Shown one piece after another: positions 17,433-27,400 of a DNA stretch of 64,000 nt. The DNA comes from Deltaproteobacteria bacterium (GTDB lineage Bacteria > Myxococcota_A > Polyangia > GCA-2747355). The notes under the pieces were generated by a model that worked only from the letters and a program-made list of their open reading frames with translations, had not been told where the DNA came from and did not search any database. The stretch spans positions 62,001-126,000 of the forward strand of contig JACKDQ010000007.1 in assembly GCA_020633415.1 (NCBI GenBank), in the 5' to 3' direction. Each line of letters opens with the position of its first letter. The stretch's first letter is position 1. The position numbers and the translations under genes are program-made.

Positions 17433-17870
17433 ATGTCGATGGGCGATCCGAACCAACATCGCGATCGGCGGTCGTCGCCGCGGGTGCTGCTTGATCTCGA
17501 GGTCGATTACGGCAGCGAGGAGACGTTTCTCTTCGCCTACATTCGCGACATGAGCGCCTTGGGGATCTTCGTTCGCACCAACAATCCCGAGCCCCAGGGG
17601 ACCGAGCTCAATCTGCGCTTTACGCTGCCCGGTGAGCGAGCGCCGCTGGCCGTCGAAGGACGCGTCGTTTGGGTCAATCCGTTTCGTCCCGGAGATGTCA
17701 ACAACCTCAACCCCGGAATGGGGGTCAAGTTCGTTCATCTCGACGAAGTCGCCCGCAAGAAGATCCGGCGCTTGGTGCGAACGATCGCCTACCTCGAAGG
17801 CGAGGCCGCCGGCGGTGATGAAGACATCGACGACGTGCCCGTGCCGACGACTCCGAGCACGCTGAACTAG
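17433..17870 (+). CDS. PilZ-domain c-di-GMP-binding protein
   Basis: 145 residues from ATG 17433; ATG 17439 is equally possible and sits better behind the AGGA site. The PilZ signature is complete: RRSSPR near residue 13 (RxxxR) and DMSALGIF ~30 residues later (D/NxSxxG), then GVKFVHLDE. These residues bind cyclic di-GMP. It resembles the single-domain PilZ proteins common in gliding deltaproteobacteria. The C-terminal tail is acidic and Thr/Pro-rich. It lies downstream of the ArnT-like gene with a 109-base gap, so it may have its own promoter. It would act as a motility or envelope receptor; the partner is unknown. Confidence 0.88.
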   Translation: MSMGDPNQHRDRRSSPRVLLDLEVDYGSEETFLFAYIRDMSALGIFVRTNNPEPQGTELNLRFTLPGERAPLAVEGRVVWVNPFRPGDVNNLNPGMGVKFVHLDEVARKKIRRLVRTIAYLEGEAAGGDEDIDDVPVPTTPSTLN

Positions 17871-17909
17871 CGCAACCCGTCTGCAGCAACGCCGCAATAC
17901 CGTTACCGT

Positions 17910-17941
17910 TGAGCTACAGTACCGCTGAGCTACAGTACCGC
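17910..17941. repeat. perfect 16-bp tandem duplication
   Basis: TGAGCTACAGTACCGC occurs twice head to tail, with degenerate half copies on both sides, in the gap between the converging PilZ and coaD genes. Noncoding. Possibly a slippage duplication. Confidence 0.7.
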
Positions 17942-17995
17942 TGAATTGTACGATCGGACCGAGTACGGCTGCCGAGGGTGGTTCGCAGTGCGGCG

Positions 17996-18475
17996 CTAGG
18001 AGAGTTTTTCGGCGAGTGCGCGCGCCACGCACGGCGGAACAAAGCCGCCGACGTCGCGACCAAAGCGGGCGATCTCTTTGACCAGGCTCGAGCTCACGTA
18101 GAAGTGACGCTCGTCGGTCATCAAGAAAACGGTGTCAATCGCCGCTTCGAGGCGTCGATTCATCGCGGCGAGCTGGAATTCGTATTCGAAGTCGGCGACC
18201 GCTCGCAGCCCGCGAACGATGCTCTTGGCCCCGCGTGCTTTGAGATAATCGACCAACAGGCCGGTAAAGCTCTCGACCTCGATCCGCGCGTCATCACCGA
18301 TCGCCTCGCGCAGCAACGCTACGCGCTCATCCGGGGAAAACAACCCGCTCTTGCTGATGTTGACGGCCACGCCGACGACGACCCGGTCGAAGACGTTGAG
18401 CGCTCGCTTGAGTATGTCGAGGTGACCGTTGGTTACCGGATCGAAAGAACCAGGGTATACCGCGAGTTTGGTCAC
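17996..18475 (-). CDS. coaD: pantetheine-phosphate adenylyltransferase
   Basis: 159 residues, the usual CoaD length, from GTG 18475 behind a perfect AGGAGG SD. It makes dephospho-CoA from 4'-phosphopantetheine and ATP, the fourth step of coenzyme A synthesis. Seen: YPGSFDPVTNGHLDI (nucleotidyltransferase (T/H)xGH site, here NGHLD), IVRGLRAVADFEYE, and the C-terminal YVSSSLVKEIARFGGD-like segment (FYVSSSLVKEIARFGRD). It lies 29 bases downstream of rsmD on the same strand; the rsmD-coaD pairing is common in bacteria. Confidence 0.96.
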   Translation of the reverse strand: MTKLAVYPGSFDPVTNGHLDILKRALNVFDRVVVGVAVNISKSGLFSPDERVALLREAIGDDARIEVESFTGLLVDYLKARGAKSIVRGLRAVADFEYEFQLAAMNRRLEAAIDTVFLMTDERHFYVSSSLVKEIARFGRDVGGFVPPCVARALAEKLS

Positions 18476-18504
18476 GTTGCCTCCTCTCGGTTAGTCTAGC
18501 GCAC

Positions 18505-19068
18505 TTATCCGGGTCTGGGCGATTCGGCCGCGCTAGCGAGCTGATAGAGGCATACGGCGCTATCCCCGTAGTCGCGCCGCTTGGCCAGCGTCAAGGCCTC
18601 GGCTTGTGGTGCCTCGACACGTGCCGAAAGCTCGAGGACCAGCAGTCCTGTGGGGGCCAGCTGGGTGGCGAAGGCCGGCAGCAGGGGTGCCGCGTCGATG
18701 GCGTATGGCGGATCTGCCAGGATCAGCGCGAAGTTCCCGCCCAGGCGCTTTAGTGCGCGTTGCCAATCCTGGCAACAAACTGAGCTCTGTGATCGATACC
18801 CCAGGGCACTAATGTTTTGCCGAATGGAATCGATCGCTTTGGGATTGTTGTCGACGAAGGTCGCGTGGCCCGCGCCGCGACTGAGCGCTTCGAGCCCGAG
18901 GGCGCCGCTGCCAGCGAAGAGGTCGAGCACCCGGCAGCCGTCGAGCGCTAGCCGCGAGCCGAGCATCGAAAAGATCGCCTCTCGCACCCGGTCGGTTGTT
19001 GGGCGTGTCAGGTTGCCGCGGGGTGCAACCAGTCGCCTTCCTCGAGCTTGTCCGGCGATGATCCGCAT
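18505..19068 (-). CDS. rsmD: 16S rRNA (guanine(966)-N2)-methyltransferase RsmD
   Basis: 187 residues from ATG 19068, at the family-typical MRIIAGQARGRRL start; the open frame goes 29 codons further but loses the match. The SAM-binding site VLDLFAGSGALGLEALSRGA lies at ~53-72 and the N2-guanine methyltransferase motif ADPPYAID at ~127. It methylates G966 of 16S rRNA in the small subunit. It is followed by coaD and divergent from the ATPase-stator genes. Confidence 0.93.
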   Translation of the reverse strand: MRIIAGQARGRRLVAPRGNLTRPTTDRVREAIFSMLGSRLALDGCRVLDLFAGSGALGLEALSRGAGHATFVDNNPKAIDSIRQNISALGYRSQSSVCCQDWQRALKRLGGNFALILADPPYAIDAAPLLPAFATQLAPTGLLVLELSARVEAPQAEALTLAKRRDYGDSAVCLYQLASAAESPRPG

Positions 19069-19140
19069 ATCTCGACTATGCCCAACGTCCAGGCGCGTGC
19101 AAAGGGTTGACCGCCCGCGCTCGGCCGTGGTCGAATTTCG

Positions 19141-19524
19141 ATGATGTTCGAGCATTTAGACCGTGCAGAGCAGGCGGTGGTGTTGGCCGCGATCCTCGCT
19201 GGGCGCGAGCGCCTGGTCGGTATCGCTGCACCGAGTGCGGCGCGTTGCCAGGCAACCCTCGATGGGTTGCGTCGTCTCGATCGCAACCAGCGCCTGGCCC
19301 GCGTGCGGAAAATGACGCGCAGTCTGCTCGCCCCACCGACGACCGCGCTGCAATCGCCGAAGATCGTTGCCTTGCTCGATCAGCAGCCCCTTGAGGTCGG
19401 ACAAGCGCTGATCAAGGTTTGGCGGGGCATGGCAAACGATGCCGATCCCGCACTCAAGGCGATGGCCAACTTGCTGCTTGAACATTGTGAGGAGATCGAC
19501 GATGGCTCGCATCATTCGCGCTAG
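19141..19524 (+). CDS. small helical protein at the head of an ATPase-stator operon
   Basis: 127 residues, mostly helical, starting ATGATG at 19141/19144 with no strong SD. It contains HLDRAEQAVVLAAILAGRERL near the N-terminus and a LLDQQPLEVGQALIKVW segment in the second half. The last 23 bases overlap the start of the stator gene, so the two are translated together. The helical character and PLEVGQALIKVWR recall FliG/SctK-like accessory proteins of type III ATPase clusters, but I cannot assign a family. A role with the downstream ATPase is inferred from position only. Confidence 0.65.
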   Translation: MMFEHLDRAEQAVVLAAILAGRERLVGIAAPSAARCQATLDGLRRLDRNQRLARVRKMTRSLLAPPTTALQSPKIVALLDQQPLEVGQALIKVWRGMANDADPALKAMANLLLEHCEEIDDGSHHSR

Positions 19525-20107
19525 CTCTCCGGGCGAGGAGGTTTCACGCGGGCCGATTTCGCGCACGCGCGTGGTTCGTCGGGTTGAGCAGGAGACTCGC
19601 GCGAGGTGCGAGCAGCTGTTGGCCGACGCGCAACAACAGATCGCTCAAGCCGAGCGCCGTGCCGAGCAGGCCTGCGATCGGTTGCGCGATCAGCGACTGG
19701 CCGAAGCAGCGGCTCAGGCGCTGCAGATCGTCGCCGCTGCGCGGGCCTCGGCCGAGCGGATTCGACGCCAGAGCGAGACCTCGCTCACCGAACTGGCAGT
19801 GCGCATTGCCGAACGGATCATCGGAGATGCGCTCCAACATGATCCCTCGCTGGTCGCACAGGTCGTCGCGCGTTGTCTTGATCAGGCCCAGGAAGCGGAC
19901 CGCTTGATCGTCCGCCTCAACCCCGCTGACCTGCCGTTGGTCGACATCGATCGCGTTGCCCCTGGCTTTCCCGGCTTGGTTACCCTCGAATCCGATGACG
20001 CGCTCGGTCGTGGCGATTGCGTCGTCGTCGGTGATAGTGTTCACGTTGAGGGGCGATTGGCCAAGCAGCTTGAAGCGATCCATCGTGCATTGACCGACGA
20101 CGACTAA
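19502..20107 (+). CDS. FliH/SctL-like stator protein
   Basis: 201 residues from ATG 19502 behind a good SD (GAGGAG, seven bases away). Residues ~20-90 form a charged coiled coil (EQETRARCEQLLADAQQQ, with AERRAEQACDRL after it). A C-terminal domain with LAVRIAERIIGDALQHDPSLV matches the conserved FliH/SctL/V-type E-subunit segment. Such proteins bind the N-terminus of the type III ATPase and hold it at the export gate. The immediate downstream ATPase supports this. It lacks the long Gly-rich repeats of flagellar FliH. Confidence 0.82.
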   Translation: MARIIRASSPGEEVSRGPISRTRVVRRVEQETRARCEQLLADAQQQIAQAERRAEQACDRLRDQRLAEAAAQALQIVAAARASAERIRRQSETSLTELAVRIAERIIGDALQHDPSLVAQVVARCLDQAQEADRLIVRLNPADLPLVDIDRVAPGFPGLVTLESDDALGRGDCVVVGDSVHVEGRLAKQLEAIHRALTDDD

Positions 20108-20118
20108 GGAAATCAGCG

Positions 20119-21420
20119 ATGAGCGATCGCCTCAAGGACGCGCTGTCACGAATCGACCGAGTCCAGCCAGCAATCACGCGCGGGCGCGTTACGGCGCTTA
20201 GCGGTATCGTTCTGCGCATCGCCGGTCTCGGTTTGCGCGTTGGCGACCAAGTTCGTATTCTGCGCGATGGTGATCCACTTGCCGCCGAGGTCGTCGCCTT
20301 TCAGGGGCAAGAGGCCGTCGCGCTGCCGCTTGATGAGCCGCACGGCGTGGGGCCTGATTCGCTGGTTGAGCGTGTCGATGCGCCCGAGCTTTACTGTGGC
20401 GAGGGCCTGCTCGGGCGAGTGCTCGATGGTCAAGGCGCGCCGCTCGACGGTCGATCGTTGCCGGCTGGTCTCGAGTGCTGGCCACTACACCGTCCTGCTC
20501 CCGAGCCGCTGTCGCGTCCACGGATCTCCCAGCCGATCAGCCTCGGCGTACGCGTGCTCGACGGTCTATTGACCGCCGGTGAAGGACAGCGCATTGGTTT
20601 GTTTGCTGGATCAGGCGTTGGCAAGTCGACGCTACTTGGCTGGATCGCTCGACGCTGCGATGCTGACGTCTGTGTCGTCTGCTTGGTCGGCGAGCGCGGG
20701 CGTGAGGTGCGCGACTTTGTCGAAGAGAGCCTTGGTGAGGGGCTGAGCCGCTCGGTCGTCTTTTGTGCAACCGGCGACATGGCGCCAATGTTGCGCCTGC
20801 GTTGCGTCGAAGCGGCCACCTCGGTCGCTGAATATTTCCGCGAGCGCGGCAAGCGCGTGTTGCTGTTGGTTGATTCGATCACGCGCTATGCCAGGGCGCT
20901 GCGCGAGATCGGCCTGGCCGCCGGGGAGGCGCCAGCGCGCCGTGGCTATCCACCCTCGGTGTTTGCCCGATTGCCGCGCATACTCGAGCGTAGCGGCATG
21001 TCGGCCAACGGATCGATCACCGCGATCTATACCGTTCTTGTCGAAGGCAGCGACATGGAGGAGCCGATCGCCGATGAGGTGCGTGGGATTCTCGATGGGC
21101 ATGTCGTACTCAGTCGTGAGCTCGCTGAGCGCCACCATTTCCCGGCGATCGACGTTTCCGCGAGCCTCTCGCGCGTGATGACGGCGGTGACCAGCGACGC
21201 GCATCAGCTTGCTGCTTCACGAGTGCGACAGCTGCTGGCGACCTATGAGCAGAATCGCGAATTGATCATCTTGGGCGCCTACCGCAAAGGCAGCGATCCG
21301 CGCGTCGATCAGGCGATCGCAATGATGCCGAAGATCGAGGCTTTCTTGCGCCAGCGTGTCGATGAGCGGTCAGACCTGGATAGCGCGGCGAGCGCGTTGG
21401 CGGCGCTGCTCGACGTCTAG
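20119..21420 (+). CDS. type III secretion/flagellar-type ATPase (SctN/FliI family)
   Basis: 433 residues, full length for SctN/FliI. Walker A GSGVGKST at ~164-171, Walker B VLLLVDSITRYARALREIGLAAGE (Asp ~250), and the hallmark VLVEGSDMEEPIADEVRGILDGH near 310-330, all as in export ATPases and unlike F1-beta. The C-terminal QNRELIILGAYRKGSDPRVD segment also fits. Start ATG 20119 has an AAGGA SD. No export-gate, needle or flagellar genes are adjacent: the next gene is an unrelated nuclease on the opposite strand. So it may serve a remote secretion system or a reduced machine. Confidence 0.92.
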   Translation: MSDRLKDALSRIDRVQPAITRGRVTALSGIVLRIAGLGLRVGDQVRILRDGDPLAAEVVAFQGQEAVALPLDEPHGVGPDSLVERVDAPELYCGEGLLGRVLDGQGAPLDGRSLPAGLECWPLHRPAPEPLSRPRISQPISLGVRVLDGLLTAGEGQRIGLFAGSGVGKSTLLGWIARRCDADVCVVCLVGERGREVRDFVEESLGEGLSRSVVFCATGDMAPMLRLRCVEAATSVAEYFRERGKRVLLLVDSITRYARALREIGLAAGEAPARRGYPPSVFARLPRILERSGMSANGSITAIYTVLVEGSDMEEPIADEVRGILDGHVVLSRELAERHHFPAIDVSASLSRVMTAVTSDAHQLAASRVRQLLATYEQNRELIILGAYRKGSDPRVDQAIAMMPKIEAFLRQRVDERSDLDSAASALAALLDV

Positions 21421-21441
21421 CACCGCGACCAGTCGCACCTG

Positions 21442-22284
21442 CTAGGGCTGCGGAGGCGGTCGCACCGAGGCGCGCAGCGCGAGTTCGACCAGCAACGGAT
21501 CGTGATCCATGATGTTGATGCGACGCCCGCGAAGCACGTGCGCGTCGGTTCGCTCGATCCAACCGATGCGATAGAAGACGTAATCCAGCCGCTGTGAAAT
21601 CAAGGTCGTTCCGCCCGCGTGTCGCCCAGCGTCGATCATCGTGCGCGAGAGATGCAAGTACAGTCGGTGCTCAGGAGATCCGCGCTCGAGTTGGATCGCG
21701 TCAAAGTTGAAGTCGCCGGCGAGCAGTACATCGGAGCGACGAAAGTGATTGAGCCCGTTGATAATCTCCTCGATTTGTCGCGTGCGGCGCTCTGCGTCGA
21801 ATGCATCCAGGTGTATCGAAGCGGCGATCAGTTTCTCCCCGCCGGGCATTGTCAGCTCGGCAGCTTGAGCGGCTCGTCCGGTCGATGTCATCAGCTCGAT
21901 GAAGCGCGCGGGAAGGCGCGTAATCAGCGCGGGACGTCGGTCGTAGGCGTCTTGGGGAACGCGCCCGTGCCAGGCCGGACCGAGCAACGCCAACAGGCGC
22001 CCGAGTTGGGTCGGTCCCTTGAGTTCCTGTAGTGCGACGACATGTGCGCCAGTTTCCTCGATGACTTTCGCCACGTGTCGGAGGTCGCGGTCTGCAGCGC
22101 GCGAGTCGATCGGTAGGTAGAGTTTGCCGATGTTCCAGGTTAGAACGCGCAGATTGCGATAGCGACCGATGCTACTCACGAGCGCTCCGTGCAGGTGGCG
22201 GTTGACCATGTAGATCATACCCGTAGCGAACGCAGCGCTGATCACCAGGCGGGTCAGCCAGATCGATATGCGGCGGGTACTCAC
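21442..22284 (-). CDS. endonuclease/exonuclease/phosphatase family protein, membrane-anchored
   Basis: 280 residues with an N-terminal hydrophobic segment (LVISAAFATGMIYMV, ~12-26) that is a signal anchor. The EEP fold signatures are in order: LTWNIGKL (~48-55), VALQELKG with the metal-binding Glu, GDFNFD near 193, and NIMDHDPLLVEL near 262 with the Asp-His pair. The domain cleaves phosphodiesters of nucleic acids or phosphoinositides; substrate unknown. The catalytic part is probably periplasmic. It converges with the ATPase gene. Confidence 0.82.
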   Translation of the reverse strand: MSTRRISIWLTRLVISAAFATGMIYMVNRHLHGALVSSIGRYRNLRVLTWNIGKLYLPIDSRAADRDLRHVAKVIEETGAHVVALQELKGPTQLGRLLALLGPAWHGRVPQDAYDRRPALITRLPARFIELMTSTGRAAQAAELTMPGGEKLIAASIHLDAFDAERRTRQIEEIINGLNHFRRSDVLLAGDFNFDAIQLERGSPEHRLYLHLSRTMIDAGRHAGGTTLISQRLDYVFYRIGWIERTDAHVLRGRRINIMDHDPLLVELALRASVRPPPQP

Positions 22285-22353
22285 CGAGCGAGCACCGATG
22301 GGGTTGGCCTGATCACCTGGCCTCTATCTTACGAGAGCGGGCCCGGGCTGGCG

Positions 22354-23376
22354 CTATTTGATCTCCACATGCGAACGCTTGCGCAATTCACTCAGCCAGG
22401 CTTCGGTGGCCTTTTCCATTTTCTGGCTGTAAATCTGGTTCCTTAGCGTGCTCTGCACCTCGGCGAACGGTCTGGCCGAGGAGGCCTGGCGGTCGGTCAG
22501 CTGGATCACATGCAGACCGCGCTCGCCCCGCAGAGGACCGCGGGTTTCGCCCTTTTTCATCTGGAAGACCTCGCGCTCAAGCGCAGCTGGGAGCGAGCCC
22601 CGGCTGAAGAACCCCAGATCGCCACCGTCCGATTTGGTGACCGCGTCGTCGGACCGCTCTTGGGCGAGCTTGGCAAAGTCACTTCCCGAGGCGATCTGCT
22701 TGAGAACATGCTCGGCGCGTTGCTTGGCCGCCTCAACGTGTTTTTTCGAGGACCAGTCTTCTACGGCGAAGAAGATATGCCGTGCGCGGACCTTCTCTTC
22801 GACGCCAAGGTCGCGCAGGTTCTTCTGATAAAGCGCCTTGATCTCATCTTCGCTTACCGATACGCGGTTGCGCACTGTGACGTTGAGCACCTTCAAACGC
22901 AGCAGCTGCGGTCGCAGCATCTGGGTCTTGTACTCAGCGAGGGTCTTGCCTTCACGCTGCAGTGCAGCCGCGAGCTGCTCGCGGCTGAGGTTGTTCTTCT
23001 GCATCACCTCGGCGACCGCTCGTTCGAGGTCGTTGTCGCTGATCTCGAGCTTGAGCTTGCGCGCTTGCAGCACGATCAGCTCCTCGCCGATCAACTGATC
23101 GAGCGCCTGCTTCTGCAACTCGGCGAGGCGCTGGCGCCGCAGTCCTTCATCGGGAATCTGCTCGAGGCGCTGGACCAAGGGAGCGATGCGTTGGTTGACT
23201 TGCGAGAGCAGGATGATCTCGTCGTCGACGACGGCGACAACGCGCTCGATGATCTGGCGGCGTGCCGAGCTGAGCGTCGGCAATGCCAGACAGAGCACCA
23301 GCACGGCATTTGCCACGCGACGCGTGCGTCGTTCCGTGCGCGCCACGCTGCGCAGTTGTTTGTCAGGGCGTCTCAC
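22354..23376 (-). CDS. SurA-like periplasmic peptidyl-prolyl isomerase
   Basis: 340 residues from GTG 23376, chosen because an AAGGAAGG SD lies five bases upstream; the frame is open to 23460 but inside the previous gene. A basic n-region and hydrophobic stretch ANAVLVLCLALPTLSSA form a signal peptide. The N-terminal SurA chaperone region starts RVVAVVDDEIILLSQVNQR; a parvulin domain at ~190-290 shows ARHIFFA, GSDFAKLAQERSDD, GGDLGFFSRG and LHVIQLTDR. There is one parvulin domain where E. coli SurA has two. It overlaps the upstream parvulin gene by 14 bases. It would fold outer-membrane proteins, which this genome has in number. Confidence 0.88.
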   Translation of the reverse strand: MRRPDKQLRSVARTERRTRRVANAVLVLCLALPTLSSARRQIIERVVAVVDDEIILLSQVNQRIAPLVQRLEQIPDEGLRRQRLAELQKQALDQLIGEELIVLQARKLKLEISDNDLERAVAEVMQKNNLSREQLAAALQREGKTLAEYKTQMLRPQLLRLKVLNVTVRNRVSVSEDEIKALYQKNLRDLGVEEKVRARHIFFAVEDWSSKKHVEAAKQRAEHVLKQIASGSDFAKLAQERSDDAVTKSDGGDLGFFSRGSLPAALEREVFQMKKGETRGPLRGERGLHVIQLTDRQASSARPFAEVQSTLRNQIYSQKMEKATEAWLSELRKRSHVEIK

Positions 23377-24373
23377 GGGGACCTTCCTTGCGCCGGCCGT
23401 CGGCCTGCGCTGGCGTTCGACCGGTGTCGATCGCGTCGAGTTTAGCGCCGATAATCTCAACCTTGGCTGCCTTTCTCAACTTCGCCAGGTAGGCTTTCAA
23501 CGCTGCGGTTTGTTTCTGTGAAAACAACAGGTTCTTGATGCGGTCTCGCGCGTCGTCCAGCGAGATGTCGACCGCTGGACGTTCGGCGGTGACCAATAGC
23601 ACGGCGTAGCCGGCTGCCGGCGTGCCGAGCGAGATCGGGCCGACCAGTCGAGGAAACGGCGTGCTTGCCGAGAATGCCGCCGCTCTCAGCGTTTGGGGGA
23701 TCTGTGGATCGTCGGCGGAGAAATAGCCCAGGTCGCCAGCTTTGCGTTTGCTCGGCTGCACACTCTGCTGATCCGCCAAGCGGGCAAAGCGTTGGCTCAA
23801 AATCCGCTCAGTCTGAGCGGCTTGCTGCTGGCTCTGCGTACTGGTCAGCTGCTCGAACAGACGCTTGGCTTGCTCGCGCTGGTCGACAACGATCAGCTGG
23901 GCGCGGCGCTTTGCCGGCTGGTGGTAACGCGACTGATGCTGTTGGTAATAGGCCGCGATTGCCGCCGGTGTTACCGACTCCATGCTGACCAGCTCGTCTT
24001 TGAGCTGCTGAACCAACTGTTCGACCATTGTTCGCTTGACCTGCTGGACGACCTCGGGCTGGCGGTGGAGCCCGCGTCGACGTGCTTCGGCAGCGAGCAC
24101 CTCTAACCGCACCAGGTTGTTGAGAAACTCCTGTCGGCGCTCGGCGCTGCTGTAGCGCAGCCGGAGGTGTGGCGGCAAGGCCTCGATCGCCCGCTTTAGG
24201 TCGGCTTCAGTGATCGCCCGCGCACCGATCCGTGCAACAACCCGGCTTTTCGGGGTTTCACTGTGCTGCTTGCTGCGCTGAAACAGCTCGTCGCCGCCGC
24301 TCTCCTTTTGACAGCCAGTGAGCAGCGTCAGCGACGTAATCCATGGTGCGACTTTTTTGAAAAAGCCAGTCAT
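23363..24373 (-). CDS. parvulin-type peptidyl-prolyl isomerase lipoprotein (PpiC/PrsA-like)
   Basis: 336 residues with a lipobox LLTGC (Cys21) after WITSLTL. A SurA/PrsA-like N-terminal helical part (VVARIGARAITEADLKRAI) is followed by a parvulin domain at ~175-280: AQLIVVDQREQAKRL, AGDLGYFSADD, LVGPISLGTPAAGYAVLLV. It would be anchored in the outer or inner membrane facing the periplasm and assist protein folding. It forms a tandem pair with the SurA-like gene, with coupled translation. Gln-rich stretches (TSTQSQQQAAQ) occur between the two parts. Confidence 0.85.
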   Translation of the reverse strand: MTGFFKKVAPWITSLTLLTGCQKESGGDELFQRSKQHSETPKSRVVARIGARAITEADLKRAIEALPPHLRLRYSSAERRQEFLNNLVRLEVLAAEARRRGLHRQPEVVQQVKRTMVEQLVQQLKDELVSMESVTPAAIAAYYQQHQSRYHQPAKRRAQLIVVDQREQAKRLFEQLTSTQSQQQAAQTERILSQRFARLADQQSVQPSKRKAGDLGYFSADDPQIPQTLRAAAFSASTPFPRLVGPISLGTPAAGYAVLLVTAERPAVDISLDDARDRIKNLLFSQKQTAALKAYLAKLRKAAKVEIIGAKLDAIDTGRTPAQADGRRKEGPRETP

Positions 24374-24428
24374 TTAGGGGTTTTGAATAGCACGCGACCT
24401 TTTCCAGCGCAAGCCGTTTCTCCGCGCG

Positions 24429-27400
24429 CTAGTTCGGCGAGCGTGTCGTGCGCGCAGCCAAAGCGTGCAAGACGTCTCGAGCGACCGCTAGCGGGGCGCC
24501 CTTTTCGGCTTCAGCCAAGCGATAGATTAGACGCGACGGCGGTCGCAACGCGTAACGACTGTCGGGCGTACTGACGAGACTGGCGATGTCCTCTGCGGCC
24601 AGCGGCGCGTCTTGCTCAAAGGTCAGCGTTAGGCGCCCTGGACTAAGATCGACGACGCGTGCAGCGATCTGCGTGGCGAGTCCCTTGAGGACCATCACCT
24701 CACCGAGCGCGTCAACCTCTCGAGGTCGTTCACCATAGCGATCGCGCAGCTCGTCGAGCAGCGAAAGGATCATGTTTTCGTCGCGAGCGGCGCAGCTCAG
24801 TCGCTGATAAAACTCCAGGCGTTGCCCGGCGTCCTCGACGTAGTCGTCTGGAATGTAGGCCGGCACGCAGATGTTGAGCTCCGGATCACTGGCCTGAGTG
24901 ATTGGCTGCCCCTTGAGTTCGGCAACCGCTTCCTCGAGGATGCGCGCATAGGTTTCGAAGCCGACGGCAGCGATATGACCGGATTGCCGCTGGCCGAGCA
25001 GATCGCCCGCACCGCGTAGCTCCATGTCGTGACTGGCTACCGAGAACCCACTTCCCAGCTCGGAAAAGCGCTGCAGCGTAGAGAGCCGCGCTCGGCCTTC
25101 GTCACTGAGCGTCTCAACCGCATCGACGAGCAGGTAGCAATATGCTCGCAGGCGACTGCGGCCGATTCGGCCGCGCAACTGATACAACTGGGCTAGGCCG
25201 TAACGGTCGGCGTGGTTGACGAACATCGTATTCGCGCGCGGGATATCGAGGCCCGACTCAATGATCGTCGTGCAGACCAGCAGATCGAACTCTCCCTGGA
25301 CAAAGGACAGCATTACGCGTTCGAGCCGGCGGCTCTCCATCTGTCCATGGGCGACGCCGATCCGGGCAAAGGGCAGCAGTTCGCGGAGTCGCCCGGCCCA
25401 TTGGTCGATATCGTGAACGCGATTGTGGACGAAGAAGATCTGACCGCCACGGTCGATCTCGCGGCGAGCTGCATCGATGATCGTGTTGTTCTCGAAGTGG
25501 GTGATCAGTGTGCGAACCGCCAGTCGCTCAGCCGGAGGCGTCGAGATTACCGAGATTTCGCGCAGCCCGATCATCGCCATCTGCATCGTCCGCGGGATCG
25601 GCGTCGCCGTCAGCGTTAGCACGTCGACCTGCGTGCGATAGCGCTTGAGCTTCTCCTTGTGGGCAACGCCAAAGCGCTGCTCCTCGTCGATAATTAGCAA
25701 TCCGAGGTCTGAAAAACGGACATCGCTCGATAGTAGCCGATGGGTGCCGATGACGACGTCGACTTTGCCTTCACTGAGCTGCTGAATGATGCGACGACTT
25801 TCCTTTGGCCCACGAAAACGACTGAGTGATTCCACCTTCAGCGGGTAGGCGGCCATTCGCTCGGTGAACGTGCGTGCGTGCTGCTCGACCAACACGGTGG
25901 TCGGCGCAAGTACCGCGACCTGACGCCCGGAGATCGCCGCGTGAAAGGCAGCTCGCAAGGCGACTTCGGTCTTGCCGAAGCCGACGTCGCCGCAGATCAG
26001 GCGGTCGGCAGGTTGGGGCGATTGCAGGTCGCTCATCACCTGCTCGACGGCCTGCAGCTGGTCGGGGGTTTCGCTAAACGGGAAACTGGCCTCGAACTCG
26101 CTGAACGTCGCATCGGGGGCCGGGTAGGCGTGTCCGTCGAGCGCTGCACGTTGGGCGTAGAGCTGTAGCAGCTGCTCCGAGTACTCGCGCACCGCGCCCT
26201 GAACTTTGTGCTTCTTTCGTAGCCACGTTTGCCCGCCGAGTCGATCGAGTTTTTTCGGGTGGCCTTCGGCGATGTAGCGGTGTACTTGGTCCAGTCGGTA
26301 GATCGGCAGGTAGAGCTTGTCTCCGCCGGCGTATTCGAGCGTTAGGTAGTCGCCAACAGTCGCGCCGATGGACATCTTCTGCATCCCGCGGTAGATGCCG
26401 ATGCCGTGCAGCGAATGGACGATCAGATCACCTTCGTTGATATCGCGTAGATCAGCGATGCTGCGTGTGGCCTGGCCGGCGGCGCGCCGTGAACGCGCCG
26501 GTCCGCGGCGGGGGCCGAAAATCTCGCTTTCGGTGAGGAAGGCCTCGCGGGCTTCATCGAGCACAAAGCCCGCGGTGAGTTCGCCGATCCGCAGTGTAAC
26601 CGCAGCGCTTTGTTGTCCGTCGCGCTCGCGACGTACTTGACAGTCGATCTGATAGTCGGCGAGCAGTGCGCGCAGACGTTCGGCCTGCGTCGGTGTGGCT
26701 AGCGCGATCGTTGCCGCGAAGTCCTGCTCAAGCCAAGCGTTGAGCTGAGCCGCCAACGCTGCAAGCAGCTCCTCGCCTTTGCCCGCACGGGCCCGGGCCA
26801 GTCGCCTGGCCAGCTCTGCGTTGTCGCGGCTGGCCAGCTGCAGCAGCTCGCTTGCCGCCACCTGGCTGCCTTGGGGTACGATCAATCGATTCGGCCGTGC
26901 GAGACGCTCGGCGATCTCGTCGGCGGTCAAAAAGAGCTGATCTGGCGGAAAGGCGATGCGGTTGTCGCTGATGCGCGCCGCGTAAGCCAGTTGATCGTGC
27001 GCATCGGCGGCACGCAGCGCGTTGTCGATGCCGTCGGGATCGACGGTCACCGGCAGCAGATCCTCCGAAAGAAAGTCGAACACGGTGCCGAGCTGATCGT
27101 GAAGGCAGGGAAGCAGGGCCTCGATGCCGATGAAGTCCCGTCCTTGATCGAGCGCTTCGAGAATCGCCTTGGTCGCGCGTGAGGGCAGGTGGGCGGCATC
27201 TGCAGCGGCGAGCAGGCGCTGACGTAGACCGTCCTCGGCGGTGACGATCGTGTCACGCGTTGGTCCGAAGCAGAGCGCATCGATTTGCCTCAGTGTGCGT
27301 TGGCTATCGGGGGCGAACAAGCGAATCGAATCGACTTCATCGCCGAAGAATTCGACGCGCGCTGGATAGCGCTGGTCAGGCAAATACAGGTCGACCAGGC

